Assembly: GCA_001600635.1 (NCBI GenBank)
Contig: BCKL01000001.1
Span: 848,808-912,807 of the forward strand
From: Leucosporidium creatinivorum
Lineage: Eukaryota; Basidiomycota; Microbotryomycetes; Leucosporidiales; Leucosporidiaceae
Length of the DNA stretch: 64,000 nt
Direction: 5' to 3'
Part shown: piece after piece, positions 1 to 11,425 of the stretch
Numbering within the stretch: the first letter of the stretch is position 1
How the letters are laid out: each line of letters opens with the position of its first letter
The notes under the pieces: model-generated
What the model was told of the DNA's origin: nothing
The model's input: the letters and a program-made list of their open reading frames with translations, nothing else
The model's database searches: none
Program-made: the position numbers and the translations under genes

Positions 1-2468
1 GCGTCTACACCCTCATCCAGTCGCTCAATGTCACCACCTCATCAACGGCCCACTTCGTCGCGAACGCTGCCGCCCCTTCAGCCCCTGCAGCACAGCCGGG
101 AGCTACCCCGAATGATCCAATGGTCTTCCCCCCACCTCCGCACCCTACCAAGTTGGCTACAGCAGCGGTCACCTTCCCCGTCAGGGAGACACAAGGCGTT
201 TCGGGACTCGGCATGTCGATGGGGAACCTGCGCGCTACGGGCGGCGGTGGAGGAGAGCGGCCAGGCCTAGGGCCCATCCGGAGAGGCTCCAATACCGCCG
301 AGAGCAGTCCGATGCTCTCGGGCGGGGTATCGTCGTCGGGAGCGGAGGCAGTCGACCCCGTCCCGATAGGCGGTGGAGGAAAGGTCAACGGCAGCAGCAG
401 CAGCAGTAGCACCGCTACAACTACTCCTGCTGGAGGCATGCACGGCTCCTTCAGCCCCCTCCTCAAGCGACGGCCGCTTACGAGCTCGTTCTCCATCCCG
501 ACGCTCGGCAGCTTGGCAGGCAATGGCGGCAGCAACAGTGGATCAGCTGGAGAGGGAGGAGTACCGACCAGCCGACCGCTTCGCCAATTCCGAGGGACCT
601 CGTCGTCGTTTGTGAGGAGCTGGGAGGGATTGCCCCTTTCGCAGGCGCAGCTGAAGGGGATCGCAGAGGGCAACTCGGGCAGGCAGACGGTCTTTGGCTT
701 CTACACGAGCGGGAAGAGTGTGGTGTGGGTCGAGATTGGTCAAGGTCGGCCAAAGGTGCGCTTCGGTTCGGTTCTGAGTTGGCAGAGACTCTCGCTGACC
801 GTTCCACTTTCGCAGGAGGCGCTTGCTCGAGTGGTCTTCAACGTCGCACCCACCTGTATCGACGTCAACCAGCACACCATGTCCTCCTCGCAAATTGACG
901 TCCTCGTCGGCTTCCTCAACGGCGACATCTTCTGGTTCGGTGCGCTCGTGACTGGACCGAAAGCGTGTGCTGTCTCGCTGACCCTGCATCTCTTTCAGAC
1001 CCTCTCACCGCCAAGTACACCCGCCTTAACAAGCTAGGCATCATCGCCTCCTCGCCCATCACCTCGGTCGCCTGGCTTCCTCCTTCGCCGGCCAACGCCC
1101 ACAACGAGAACCATTCGAACCTCTTCCTCACTTCGCACGCCGATGGAACCATGCTCGTCTGGGACAAGGATCGCGAGGACTGGAGCGGCTTCGCACCGAC
1201 GCCCGTCCCGAGCGGCATCTACCTTCGCAACCCCTCGCTCGGCGGCGCAGGCAAGGAGAACGACTGGAGCACCTCCACCAACGGCGACAGCTCGTACACA
1301 GGAAGCGATAGCAAGCACGCTCCCGTCTCGACGGCGTCTCTACCAGCTGGGATGAGCGATTTGATCGTCTCTCGACCAGCGAACGTCGACAAGAAGGGAG
1401 GAGCGACGACCAAGTTCAACCCCGTCAGTCATTGGCGAGTCTCGAAGAAGGCTATCACAGGTGAGTCGGCTGAATCTCTCCTCACTCGAGGTAGCTCATC
1501 GTCAGAACTTGAAGTTGACCTTCCGCTCGACCTGCTCCCCCACAGCCTTCGCCTTCTCGCCCGATCTGCAGCTGTGCGCCGCAGTAGGCGAGGATGGATG
1601 CTTGAGGATCATTAACGCTGCCGAAGAGAAGTGAGTGGTCTCTTTTCTGACGTTCTGGAGGTCACGCTGTCTTGCAGCGTTTTTCGGCTCCCGCTCACAC
1701 CTCGGCTCCGACTTCGCAGGCTACTCGATACGTTTGCAGGCTACTTTGGCTCGCTCAACTGCGTGGCGTGGAGTCCAGACGGTCGCTTCGTCGTCGTGAG
1801 TAGCTCAGTCGGCTCATCAGTAGTCGTGTAATCGCTGACCGATATGGCCTTTTGCTCGCAGACGGGAGGCCAGGATGACCTCTGCACCATCTATTCGCCC
1901 CTCGAGCAACGCATCGTCGCACGCTGTCAAGGTCACTCGTCGTGGGTCACCGACATCGCTTGGGATCCCTGGCGGTCAGACGAGCGCACGATGCGCTTCG
2001 CCAGCGTCGGCGAGGACTGCAAGCTCATCTTGTGGGATCTTTCGAGCGCCGCTCTCACTCGACCAAAAGCGCATGTGAGTGATGTACATCTACCCCTCGC
2101 TCTGGGGTCCCTATGACCGTCTTGCCCCCCTCCAGGCGCACATTCACCATCGCCGACACTCGATCTCATCGCAACGCGAGTCCGTTTCGCACCTCCCTCT
2201 CTCCTCGACCGAACGTACGGAGCCCATCTTTCATCCTTCACCACGCCGAGACGATGTCGCCATGCTGCAGCCCATCATGGTCAAGACACTCTCCGCCGAC
2301 CTCTTCTCGGGCCTCACCATCCTTCCCAAGTACCTCATCACCCTCTCCCGCAGCGGCCAGATCAAGATGTTCGACCGGCCGCCCGAGGTGGAAGAAGGCA
2401 GCGGATTGCTGGGACTGAGCCATGAGTTTGCTGGGAGTGTGGTCGCGCTCGATCGGAGGGCGAGGTAG
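1..2468 (+). CDS. creC: creC/WDR20-type WD40 protein (5' partial)
   Basis: This is a multi-exon WD40 protein whose reading frame is open at the left edge, so the N-terminus is missing. The first part is low complexity (Ser/Gly/Pro). It is followed by the family-typical stretch with [16 protein letters not shown], '[19 protein letters not shown]' and '[12 protein letters not shown]', then WD repeats containing [50 protein letters not shown] and [13 protein letters not shown]. Introns lie near 1461-1545, 1632-1720, 1797-1861 and 2074-2136. Known family role: CreC of Aspergillus and human WDR20 bind and stabilise a deubiquitinase (CreB or USP12/46), and in Aspergillus the pair acts in carbon catabolite repression. 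The role here is inferred from that family. The family assignment is strong, but the carbon-repression role need not hold in a basidiomycete. Confidence 0.85.
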
Positions 2469-3113
2469 CGGCGCAGAGCTTCGGCGGGGGCTCAACGTCG
2501 GTCAGGATCGTTGGGAAGCAGTCTGTATCAGTTGTAGCACTCTAGCATGACATGTCGCACTACATATGAGGTCTACCATCGTGTTCTGGTAGCTGCTTCC
2601 CATTGGTCAGGCGAAGCTGGCCTTGGCGCCTGGGCTGCGAGCGAGAGCAACGAGATGGAGATGGGACAAGGCTGGCTTTGCTGTTGACTTGTAGCAGATA
2701 CAAGAGGGAGCCTCAGAGCACACCTCGCCGGCTTCAACCGATACAAGTGACCCCTTGCGCTCTGCCCTTCAAATCGGTCGCCGCGTCTCTGCCTCCGGAA
2801 TTCGAAACTTCACCTTGATTCGCCTCACCTCGACTCGCCGGCTTTACCACGAGCAGCAAGCTCAGATTCAGAGCATACAACACCGAATCACACTTACACC
2901 CTTTCGCATGATCGCCACCCTCCCCGTCGCTTTCACATCCTCCACCATCGTCTACTGACGACAAGCAACCGACACGGAAACTGCCACGCCAGACTAGTCC
3001 ACTACATTCTATTTCTACCACACTACATCACTTTACCCGACTGCTGCACCACAACAGCATCATCGCTCCTTCACCCCGCGCTCAGTCCGCCCCCATCGCT
3101 CTTTCACCTCGCC
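2469..3113. other. intergenic, creC 3' side / antiporter promoter
   Basis: No gene is supported here. The right half is rich in C and short CAC/ATC runs, as expected for the leader of the antiporter gene, which starts just after GCCATG. The left half is presumably the 3' UTR of the WD40 gene. No TATA box or RNA gene was seen. Confidence 0.5.
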
Positions 3114-5281
3114 ATGTCAATCGGCGCTACACCCTTCTCGGCGCACGAGGAAAAGTACTTTCACCTTGACGTCTCGCACATCTCGCTTTGCATGTACGTC
3201 GTCGTTTGCCTCTACCTCGGCGACGAGTTGCAGGCTGACGTTTCACACAGGCTGGTTTTCGGCGCATACTTTTGCACCGTGAATCAGCTTTCCTTCATCT
3301 TGAAGGAGAAGCTGTTCATCTCCAGTGCCCTCATCTCTGTCTGCGTTGGAATCGGTCAGTTGAGGCTCCACGTCTCGACCTCGGCGCCGAGCTGACCTGG
3401 CGTTCCTCTTCACCACAGCCTTCGGCCCCATTGGCGCCGACGTCGTCTCGCCATGGGAATGGACAAACGGAGACGAAGATGCGCGCAACGAGCTCACCTT
3501 CCAGCTCACTCGCGTTGTCGTCGGCATCCGTTCGTCTTCTCCCCTTCGCCGAGCTCTCTTTCCCTCATGCTGACCTTCCCTGATCACGCAGAGGTTATGT
3601 TCGCGGGAATCTCTCTCCCCGGCGCCTACCTCAAGCGCGAGGCCCTCTCCCTCACTACCCTCCTACTCCCCATCATGATCCTCGCCTGGTTCGTCTCGGG
3701 CGGGTTCATCAAGCTGTTCATTCCCAGCTTGACCTTCCTCGAGGCGCTGTGCATCTCCTCTTGCGTGACGCCAACGGATCCCATCTTAGCTAATGCGTGA
3801 GTTTGACCCTTCGGTATGAACGGCGCCTCCGAGGTGGGCGCTTAGTCGGGAGCGCCGAGCTAACCCTTTCTCCCGTCTGCAGGATCGTCAAGGGTCGCTA
3901 CGCCGAGAAGTACATCCCCAAGCGCGTTCGAGACATCATCTCTGCCGAGAGTGGAGCCAACGATGGACTCGGGTGAGTAGCGACAGCCTCTCCGAAGCGC
4001 TCGCATTCAGTCTGCTGCCGTTGCTGACTTCGCTTTCTCTCAACAGCTACCCCTTCATGTTCATCACCATATTTTTGATGCAACGACAGGAGGATCACGC
4101 CTCCATCGGGACCGTCATTGGACACTGGATCGTCTCGACCTGGCTTTACCAAATCGGCCTGGCCTGCGCCATCGGCGCCGTCATCGGCTACATCGCTCGC
4201 AAGACGCTCAAGGAGGCGCATAACCGCCAACTTATCGACCACGAGTCGTTCCTCGCCTACGGACTCGGCCTCACCTTCCTCACCCTCGGCGTTGTCGGCG
4301 TTCTAGGCAGCGACGACGTCCTCGCTTGCTTCATCGCCGGCAACAGTTTGACCTGGTACGACTTTGTCAGGGTCGAGACTGAGGACGACTCGTTCCAGGA
4401 TGTCATCGACTCGATCCTCAACGCCTCCATCTTCATCTACCTCGGCGCTCTCATCCCATGGAGCGAGTTTGCACAGAACGGACTCGTCCCTTGGAAACTC
4501 GCCGTCCTTTGCATCTGCATCTTGGCCTTCCGTCGCCTCCCCTGGGTGATGGCGCTGTGGAAGTTCATCCCTGCGCTGCCCGACGCTCAGCAGGCCATCT
4601 TCGCCGGGTGGTGAGCTCACCGCCGAATGCATCCTGTAGCTCGAGCTGACCTGATTCCGGCTCTCAGGTTCGGTCCCGTCGGAGTCAGCGGAGTCTACTA
4701 CGCCCAACTCGCCATCAAGGAGCTGCCGAAGGAGCGCGAGCACCTTCGCACTGTCATTCTCCCCGTCGTGCTCTTTGTCGCCCTCTCTTCCACCGTCGTA
4801 CACGTGAGTCAACTCTGTTCTTTCCTCTTTGAGCGGGACTAACTTTCAGACTCATCTGCAGGGCGTCACGATCCCCATCACCAAGTTCGCACCGAAGGCT
4901 CTCAAAATTGCGCCGAGGGCCTTCACTCGCACCCAGTCGACCTTCTCCGCCACCTCCAACAGCAAGCGCAGACCCACGGCGCCCGTCGACCCGTCCACTA
5001 TCGGCCGTCCCATCGCTCCCACTTCATCTCGCCCGCCTTCCCCTACCCTCGGAGGCGAGAGCGGCACTGCCACCCCTTCTTCGCCTCGCGATGCTGAGCA
5101 GAATGGAAGCCTTCCCAAGGACGATATGGTCCAGGTCTTGGAGGGCGACAAGCTGGTGCAGATGAGTCGTGAGAGGGCGGAGGGCTTTAAGGAGGGAGAG
5201 GAGCGGGCGGCGGAGAGAGAGGCCAAAATTGGCGAGGCGCAGACGGAGACGCAGAGGAAGAACGTTGAGTTTGATATCTAG
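3114..5281 (+). CDS. NHA1: Na+/H+ antiporter, NHA1/Sod2 type
   Basis: This is a plasma-membrane cation/proton antiporter of the fungal Nha1/Sod2 (CPA1) family. It exports Na+, and often K+, in exchange for protons. About seven short introns split the gene. The spliced protein opens with HEEKYFHLDVSHISLCMLV and has about 11-12 hydrophobic segments. The conserved core includes FGPIGADVVSP, 'SSCVTPTDPILANAIVKG' and ESGANDGLGYPF, with paired acidic residues in the ND motif. Later comes GSDDVLACFIAGNSLTW, and a segment GWFGPVGVSGVYYAQLA near the end of the membrane domain. A hydrophilic tail of about 140 residues follows, shorter than the long regulatory tail of S. cerevisiae Nha1 and closer in style to Sod2. 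The start at 3114 gives a typical short N-terminus. The gene runs in the same direction as its neighbours, with no sign of a shared transcript. Confidence 0.93.
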
Positions 5282-6031
5282 GTGATCGCGCTGGGGAAGG
5301 GGTTGGCTGTGAGGGAAGAAAGCGAGGTGAGGGACGAGTTGGACATCGCCGAAGCTTGGAGTTAGTGATGGAGGCGGCTGAAGCTTATAGAAGTGCGATA
5401 TAGTATAGCAGCATGTCTCATTGGATTGCATTGCATCTTGCATCGCCTGTCAGCAGTCCCGGGACTTCAATGAGGAGCACAGCGAGCCGAGAGCAGTGGA
5501 CCGAGAATCGAACAAGGCCGAGCGACGCGAAGGGAGCGGCATTGGAAACATACAAAGAACTGAGCTACAACTCGCTGCTTCCTCCACGCGCGCGCTCTGA
5601 TGCACTACACGGCCTGAGCACCTCGGGCCAGCTCGGAGAAAGGTCAAGCCGAACGTGGGAAGTGTGCTGGAGCGAGGGGTCGGGAACTCAAGCTGGCAAG
5701 GTGCTATAGGTTGTTACATCTCGGTTCAGATGTTGTCTGGTTGTAGCCTCCTTTTGAAGCTTTGCTGTTCAGCGATCGTCTGGGATCTGGTTGCCAGATG
5801 ATGACGACGAGGCCAAGTCGAACCCGCTGGCGAGCAACGTCTCTTGACTTCCTACTTCTCACTCGAACTTCCTTCTCGCAACTTTCTTTCTCTAACCCGT
5901 GAGTTCAACCTGCAGCTATCTAACAGGGTACAGTAACAGCTCGCTAACCATCGCGCCCCACCTTCATCGTCTCGTCACGTTCTCGCTCTTCTTCGTCGCT
6001 CAGCAACCCACCCAAACCACACCTTCCAACA
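5282..6031. other. intergenic and leader of the DUF4267-like gene
   Basis: No coding region is supported. The first part should be the antiporter 3' UTR. A CTACAACTCGCTG element lies near 5567-5579, resembling a motif found upstream of several other genes in the window. The last 150 bases are C/T-rich and lead into the next start codon; a leader intron beginning GTGAGT near 5900 is possible but was not proven. Confidence 0.4.
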
Positions 6032-6976
6032 ATGTCTGCCTTCTCCTCCCCTTCGTCGCTCATCACCGTCCACGCCTCGAGCACCCCCATCCAGGTAAGC
6101 AGGCAGCATCGGCTTCTCCCAGCCCACACGTCATGGTCGCCGGACGATGCATCGGCGGGCAGCCAGGCGGGAAGGGAACAAGAGCGAGCAAGCACAGTAG
6201 GAGAACATTGCGCTGACTCTTATGTCACACCTATAGATCCTCTCGGTCGCTCGCATCGCCGCTGGGCTCGGAGCCTTCATTGCCCCCGCCTTCTTCACCT
6301 CGCGCGCCTTCGGATTCTCTGCTTCCAAGGGCCCCGGTGGAGTCTCGGTCGGCGGATCGGTTGGCCACAACACCACCAACCCCGGAAACGAGTCTGAGAT
6401 GTCTGTTGGTGAGTCGCTTGGAGCTCGAGTTTCGCCCGGCTGGAGCTCTCAGCTGACCTCTTGCTTCTCTCTTAACAGCCGTCCGTCTCTTCGGTGCCCG
6501 TGATATCGCCCTTGGTCTCCTTCTCCGCGACTCGACCGCCGCCGTCGTCACCCGCGCTCTCCGTGAGTACTGATTTCGCTGCATTCGAGCCCCGCAAGTC
6601 CAGCGCTGACGCGACCGGCTTTCGCTTCCTACAGAGGTCGGAGTCATCGCCGACACCCTTGACATCGTTGCCGCTGCTCTTGGATTCATCGAGGTGAGTT
6701 TCCTCCTCCCCAGAGAACAGCGACCTCGAGCTAACCTCCTCTTCTCCTCTCCTCGCAGGGCAACCTTTCCACCGAGGTCGCCACCGCCGTCGCTGGTGTC
6801 GGAGCCGTCACTGCTGGTAAGTTGCTTGCTTTTAGGAGCCGACGTGTCGTCGCTGTCGAGCTAGCTTCGTTGCTGCTCGGCTTCGGCGACAGCACTCCTT
6901 CCTCCGCTAAGGCATCAGCTGACCTTACTCCTACTCTTTCACAGCCGCCCAGCTCTGGATCCTCAACAGGAACTAA
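6032..6976 (+). CDS. small membrane protein, DUF4267-like
   Basis: The gene has about six exons and five introns and codes for about 155 residues. After splicing the protein reads as a short Ser-rich N-terminus and then hydrophobic helices: 'ILSVARIAAGLGAFIAPAFF', 'VRLFGARDIALGLLLRD', 'VGVIADTLDIVAAALGFIEG' and a C-terminal helix 'AVTAAAQLWILNRN'. The RLFGARDIALG segment followed by a D-x-x-D helix is the pattern of DUF4267, a family of small fungal and bacterial membrane proteins of unknown function. Four membrane segments are likely. The start is taken at the ATG in CCAACAATGTC. No function can be given. The chain of very short exons, each holding roughly one helix, is typical of this genome. 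Confidence 0.72.
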
Positions 6977-7831
6977 ATGTGTTCAAGATTCTCTGTCGTA
7001 GCTGTCAATCAAATCTAAGTAGTGCCCACCATCCCCTCCAGCCAGGCTCGGCGAGAGCGACTCGGGATTCGCGAAGTGGTGTTGCTCTTCTAGGCATCTC
7101 GACCTCAACAAGCGACTACAGCTTCTGCTCTACTACATTGTTCAATCTCGCTCACTCGACCAGCCTCACCACGCTCGGCCTGTACTGGACGACAAGCGCA
7201 GTACGGCTCGCCGAGGTGGGCGGAGATCGGAAACAGCCGGTGAGGGCGTGCAAGTCGAGTTCGGCAGCGAAGCAGCTACAAGGCTACAGAAGTGGCTACG
7301 CCACTGCTACGCGTAACTAGAACTCAGCCTCGCTTAGAGCTGTAACATCACATCGATGCTCCGCACAGGGTCGGCGGTGCTCCAGGGTACTTGCTCCGAG
7401 ACTCGGGACTCGCAGTGGGCTGGTCGGCGGCAGAGTTTTGCTGGGAGCGGCGAGCTGTAGCTGTACACAGGTAGACATGTGTGGTGAGGGCTGAAACAAC
7501 GAAAGAACCGAGTCAAATGCTGTTCTGCAATTGAACCGAGGAAGTCGAAGTCCCGCTTGAGCCGGCAGCTGCGAAGACGACTGCCCTCGTTTCGCTCCTC
7601 TCCGCACAGCTCTTGTTCCGACCAACTCTTTCGCTCTTCTGCCTCCGGCCTCTCGCTCCTCTGAATCCAAGCTCTCTCGACTTGCTCGCCAACAGCATCT
7701 GCTCTCCTACAACTCTCTCTCGCGTCAGGTGAGTTGCTCTCTCCCCGCCCCCGGCTGTTTTGCCAGCGGAGACTTACCCGCTCTTTTCAGCCTGCAGCTC
7801 GCTCTACAGCACTCCACTACAGCAACACAGG
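6977..7831. other. intergenic and probable 5' leader with intron
   Basis: No gene is recognised between the DUF4267-like stop and the next start. Near the right end lies CTACAACTCTCTCTCGC (7707-7723), followed by a GTGAGT donor near 7729 and a TTTTCAG acceptor near 7790. This suggests a spliced 5' leader for the next gene. The 17-base element is identical to one upstream of the DUF1776 gene (12146-12162). Confidence 0.45.
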
Positions 7832-8569
7832 ATGACCATTGCCCGTACACCTTCCGAGGCCCGCCTCGCTTCGCTGCACCTCAACTTCAGCGAGCTCAAC
7901 CTCAAACGCCCGGCGCCCCTCATTTCCAGCACGCACCAATCCCGCCTCACCGACGACGACCTCGAGGGCTTGGAGTTCCCTTCACTGGGCACATCAGTAC
8001 TGGAGGAGCAGGAGACCCGCTTTGCCATGCTGGCCAGCAAAGCGCTCAACTTCCTTGCAACACCGGAAGCGGATCCCCGCGAGGTTTACTCTCCGTACAC
8101 CAACCGCTCGCCGCTACCAGACTGCGAGCCCGACGCCAACCCCTACTTTACATCGAAGCGGAACCTCTACCACGATGGCACCGACAGCTGGACCCCTCGC
8201 TCCTTCGCCTCGTCGTCCTCGTCTTCGTCCGTCGCCGAATCGGACTACTCTTCCGCGGCATCCTCCTACGACACTCCCGAGCCCTCCAGCCCTACACCAG
8301 CACTCAGTCACAAGGCTTCCTCCCTCGCCGCTCGCCGTGGAAAGTCTCTCAACATCGTCCTGCCGCCAACACCGAACGTGCTCGCCGAGCAGCAGCGCAC
8401 AGCTCGCTCTACCGCCGGTTTCGCGCTCTCGACAGCCAAAGCTGGAGGAGTACTCAAGAACAACTTTGCGGGCGTCTCGCTGGGTGGAGGAGTGCTGCAG
8501 GACGAGATTGAGGGCCCACTTTCGCCAACTTTCAGGCGCCGGCCGAGGGCTCACGGCTTTGCTTTCTGA
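7832..8569 (+). CDS. uncharacterised serine-rich protein
   Basis: This single-exon coding region of 245 residues begins MTIARTPSEARLASLHLNFS. I do not recognise a family. The N-terminal 80 residues are acidic and Leu-rich (a DDDLEGLEFPSLG stretch). The middle has a run of serines (SSSSSSSVAESDYSS) with proline-directed sites such as TPEPSSPTP. The C-terminal third carries KSLNIVLPPTPNVL and ends in FRRRPRAHGFAF. It looks intrinsically disordered with short conserved motifs, as in a regulator or scaffold. ATG 7832 is preferred to upstream in-frame ATG 7760 because 7760 lies inside a probable leader intron. A putative intron (8588-8662) follows 18 bases after the stop codon. Confidence 0.6.
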   Translation: MTIARTPSEARLASLHLNFSELNLKRPAPLISSTHQSRLTDDDLEGLEFPSLGTSVLEEQETRFAMLASKALNFLATPEADPREVYSPYTNRSPLPDCEPDANPYFTSKRNLYHDGTDSWTPRSFASSSSSSSVAESDYSSAASSYDTPEPSSPTPALSHKASSLAARRGKSLNIVLPPTPNVLAEQQRTARSTAGFALSTAKAGGVLKNNFAGVSLGGGVLQDEIEGPLSPTFRRRPRAHGFAF

Positions 8570-9073
8570 AGGGCTGTACTACGACTGGTGAGCACCTACT
8601 CGTCTGCTCGAGACTGCAGTGGAACGAACCGAGACTGACGGGTCTTTGCTCGCTGCACACAGTCTCAAGTCAACCTCTCCCGAGACCTCCCTTCTTCCCC
8701 GCGCCGAGCTCTCGAATCGAGGCTTCCGCTCGTCCCCCTTCGCATTATCCCTACACTCGGCCTCGTCCAGCTCATCTCACTCGGCCACCTTCGTCATACC
8801 GTCGCAACTTCACTACATACCCTCATTCCCTTCGTACCCCTCATACCCTCTCGGCCGGCCCTCACCTTCGTTGCAGTACCCACACCTTCTGACTTTGCGT
8901 TAGCTACAGCTTGGATTTTGTTAGAGAAGAATCGAAATATCAAGATCATGCTTGATCAGCTACACCGAGCCGCGCGGAGGCGAATGTATGCAGAATGGCG
9001 AATCAATTCGCGCGAGCCGGGAGCAGTCAGCTCCAGTTTCGACCGCTCCCTCGTGTCCATCACCGACTCGACG
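8570..9073. other. 3' UTR with likely intron, then promoter of the acyltransferase gene
   Basis: A GTGAGC donor at 8588, a CTGAC branch site and a CACAG acceptor ending at 8662 make a plausible 75-nt intron just after the stop of the upstream gene. The remainder is pyrimidine-rich and holds no supported gene. Confidence 0.45.
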
Positions 9074-10913
9074 ATGCTTCGCCGAACAGCGCAAACAGTA
9101 AACAAGGGTGTAGCTCAACCATTCACCCGAGCCCTACACGTTGCACCTCTCCGTCAAGCGGCAGCTCAGCAACAGCCGCAATCGAGCTGCTCGCCTTCCT
9201 CGTCGACCGAGACTCGTCCTAATGGCTCCAACCCAGCAATGTCGTTCCCATGCGTGGATCAGAACGAGATTCGTACAGCGCGACTGCTGAGGGCACGCTC
9301 CCAAGCTCAGCAAGGCGCCTCTCCCTCCGTCGACCTGCCCAACCTTCCCGCGCCGCCTCCTTCCGACCCAGAAGCAGGGCCCGAACCAGCCTACAGCAAC
9401 ATCGTCTCGGGCTACCAACTCTACCACCACGACGCGCCCTTCCCGCTGGACTACGGCGGACATCTCCCCTCCTTCTCCCTCGCCTACGAGACCTGGGGCA
9501 CCCTCAACGCCGACAAGTCCAACGTCGTGCTCATCCACACGGGACTCTCGGCTTCCTCCCATGCGCACAGCACCGAGGCCAACCCGGCCGAAGGCTGGTG
9601 GGAGAAGTTTATCGGCTCGGGCAAGGCCATCGACACGGACCGATTCTTTGTCATCTGCACCAACGTCCTCGGCGGCTGCTACGGCTCGACTGGACCTTCC
9701 TCCCTCGACCCTTCCGACGGCCAACCTTACGCGACTCGCTTCCCCGTCCTCTCCATCTTTGACATGGTCCGAGCCCAGTTTGAGCTCCTCACGCATTTGG
9801 GAGTGCAGAAGCTGTATGCTAGCGTCGGGAGCAGTATGGGAGGGATGCAGAGTCTCGCGGCGGCCTATGTTGAGCCAGAGAGGGTGGGCAAAGTCGTCAG
9901 TATCAGCGCGACGGCGAGGAGTAGTCCGAGCTCGATTGCCATGAGGCATGCCCAGAGAAGTGGTGAGTTCGGGTCGCATGGGGAGTTGATATGGGAGATT
10001 GTAAACTGGCTGACGGATCTTCTCTCGACTTGCTACAGTGCTCATGGCCGACCCCAATTGGAAGCGAGGATTCTATTACGACGACCTGCCACCACACATT
10101 GGCATGAAGCTCGCTCGACGTGAGTTCCTATCCCTTGCTCTGAACGTATCTCCCTCTTCCACACTCCCTCCTCATCTCACTCGTCATCTTCACCCGCTCC
10201 TGGCTGACCTCGGCTTTCTCCCCTTCTCCCTTCGCTTTCTCCTCCCCCCGCTCGCAGAAATCGCCACCATCACCTACCGCTCGGGCCCCGAATGGGAGCA
10301 GCGCTTCGGTCTTCGTCGGCGCAACATCGCGCCCCCATCCTCCTCGCCCGACGCCCTCCCCTCTCCTCCCGTCCTCTGCCCCGACTTCCTCATCGAAACC
10401 TACCTCGACCACCAGGGCGAGCAGTTCTGCCTCAAGTACGACGCAAACTCGTTGATCTACATCTCCAAGGCGATGGACCTATTCGACATGAGCCAGGGAG
10501 CGCTGGACGATCTCGCCGCGAGGAGGAAGGTCCGCGATGAGGAGGGAGCTGAGGCTGCTCCTGCGCTGTGCCCCGTCCCTCCTTCAGCAGCCGACCTCGC
10601 CAAAGCAGCCACTACCAAGCCCAAAGCATCATCCAAACCCTTCATCTCCTCCCTCCCATCCTCGCACGCCTACCTCCCCTCCCTCGCCTCAGGTCTCTCG
10701 GCGCACAAGCACCCAACGCTCGTCATGGGCGTTCAATCCGACACGCTCTTCCCCATCGAGCAACAGAGGGAGCTCGCCGAGTGCTTGAAGGCCAATGGCA
10801 ATGACCGAGTCATCTACTACGAGTTGAACCAGCCGTGGGGGCATGATACTTTCTTGTTGGACGTGCAGAATGTGGGGAGTGCGGTCAAGGGGTTCTTGGA
10901 GGGGAAAGAGTAG
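9074..10913 (+). CDS. cys2: serine O-acyltransferase, CysA/Cys2 type (MetX-like fold), mitochondrial
   Basis: This is an alpha/beta-hydrolase of the MetX superfamily. Three exons are clear: 9074-9962, 10039 to about 10119, and about 10259-10913. The first about 45 residues ([20 protein letters not shown]) look like a mitochondrial presequence. The mature part starts at the FPCVD motif typical of fungal CysA/Cys2. It continues with [49 protein letters not shown], the nucleophile elbow GSSMGG and, near the end, [11 protein letters not shown] (Asp) and GHDTFLLD (His), which complete the catalytic triad. Family knowledge: these enzymes acylate L-serine for cysteine synthesis. MET2-type homoserine acetyltransferase is the main alternative but normally lacks the FPCVD N-terminus and presequence. 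An insert rich in Ala/Ser/Pro before the final beta strands looks disordered. Confidence 0.82.
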
Positions 10914-11425
10914 GTTTTATGGGGTTAGAGGGAATGAAGTTGGGCTGGTTGCGTATCCGACACGAGACTGGATTGTAACGACTCGGCCCTGAGTTCGGCG
11001 AGGGGAAAGGGCGTCAGGGAGTCGCGAAAGCCCTAACAGCTGCTCTGTTCGATCAGACAGCAAGTCAAGTAGGGGTTTTCACTCTTCGCCGCATGCTTGA
11101 AAAGATTGGCAGATGTTGGGCTGGTCTCCCGCAAAAGGCCCTCCCTCACCTCGGCGCTGGCTTTGAGTCCTCGGCTCGCGGCTCTCCCTCTCGCTTGCTC
11201 GCCCGGCTGCTCGAGCTCATACACCACTTGTGGTAAAATTGGGCGTCACGCCCGCCTAAGGCTCCAAACCCACCCTCCCTTCTTCCCTCTCGTCCGCTTC
11301 CTGAGCTCGTCGAGTCTGTAAACCAAGAGATAACCTCAATACAACAATATACTGACCCGTGTCTTAATCGTACACCCTCCCTCCCTCCATGTTTCTTCCC
11401 CCTCCATCCTTCTTCCCCCTCCTCA
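10914..11425. other. convergent intergenic region, acyltransferase / DAD2
   Basis: Both flanking genes end here. No gene is supported. The right part is strongly C/T-rich (CCCTCC repeats, about 11375-11460), which is low-complexity sequence continuing into the DAD2 3' coding end. Confidence 0.5.

Noticed and set aside
5-673. 222-codon open frame on the minus strand
   Set aside because: Antisense to the low-complexity N-terminal part of the creC-like gene.
9134-10057. 307-codon open frame on the minus strand
   Set aside because: Antisense to the serine acyltransferase exon, no family pattern.
9074-10913. MET2 homoserine O-acetyltransferase
   Set aside because: Same fold, but the FPCVD N-terminus, presequence and [16 protein letters not shown] motif fit the fungal CysA/Cys2 serine enzymes better.
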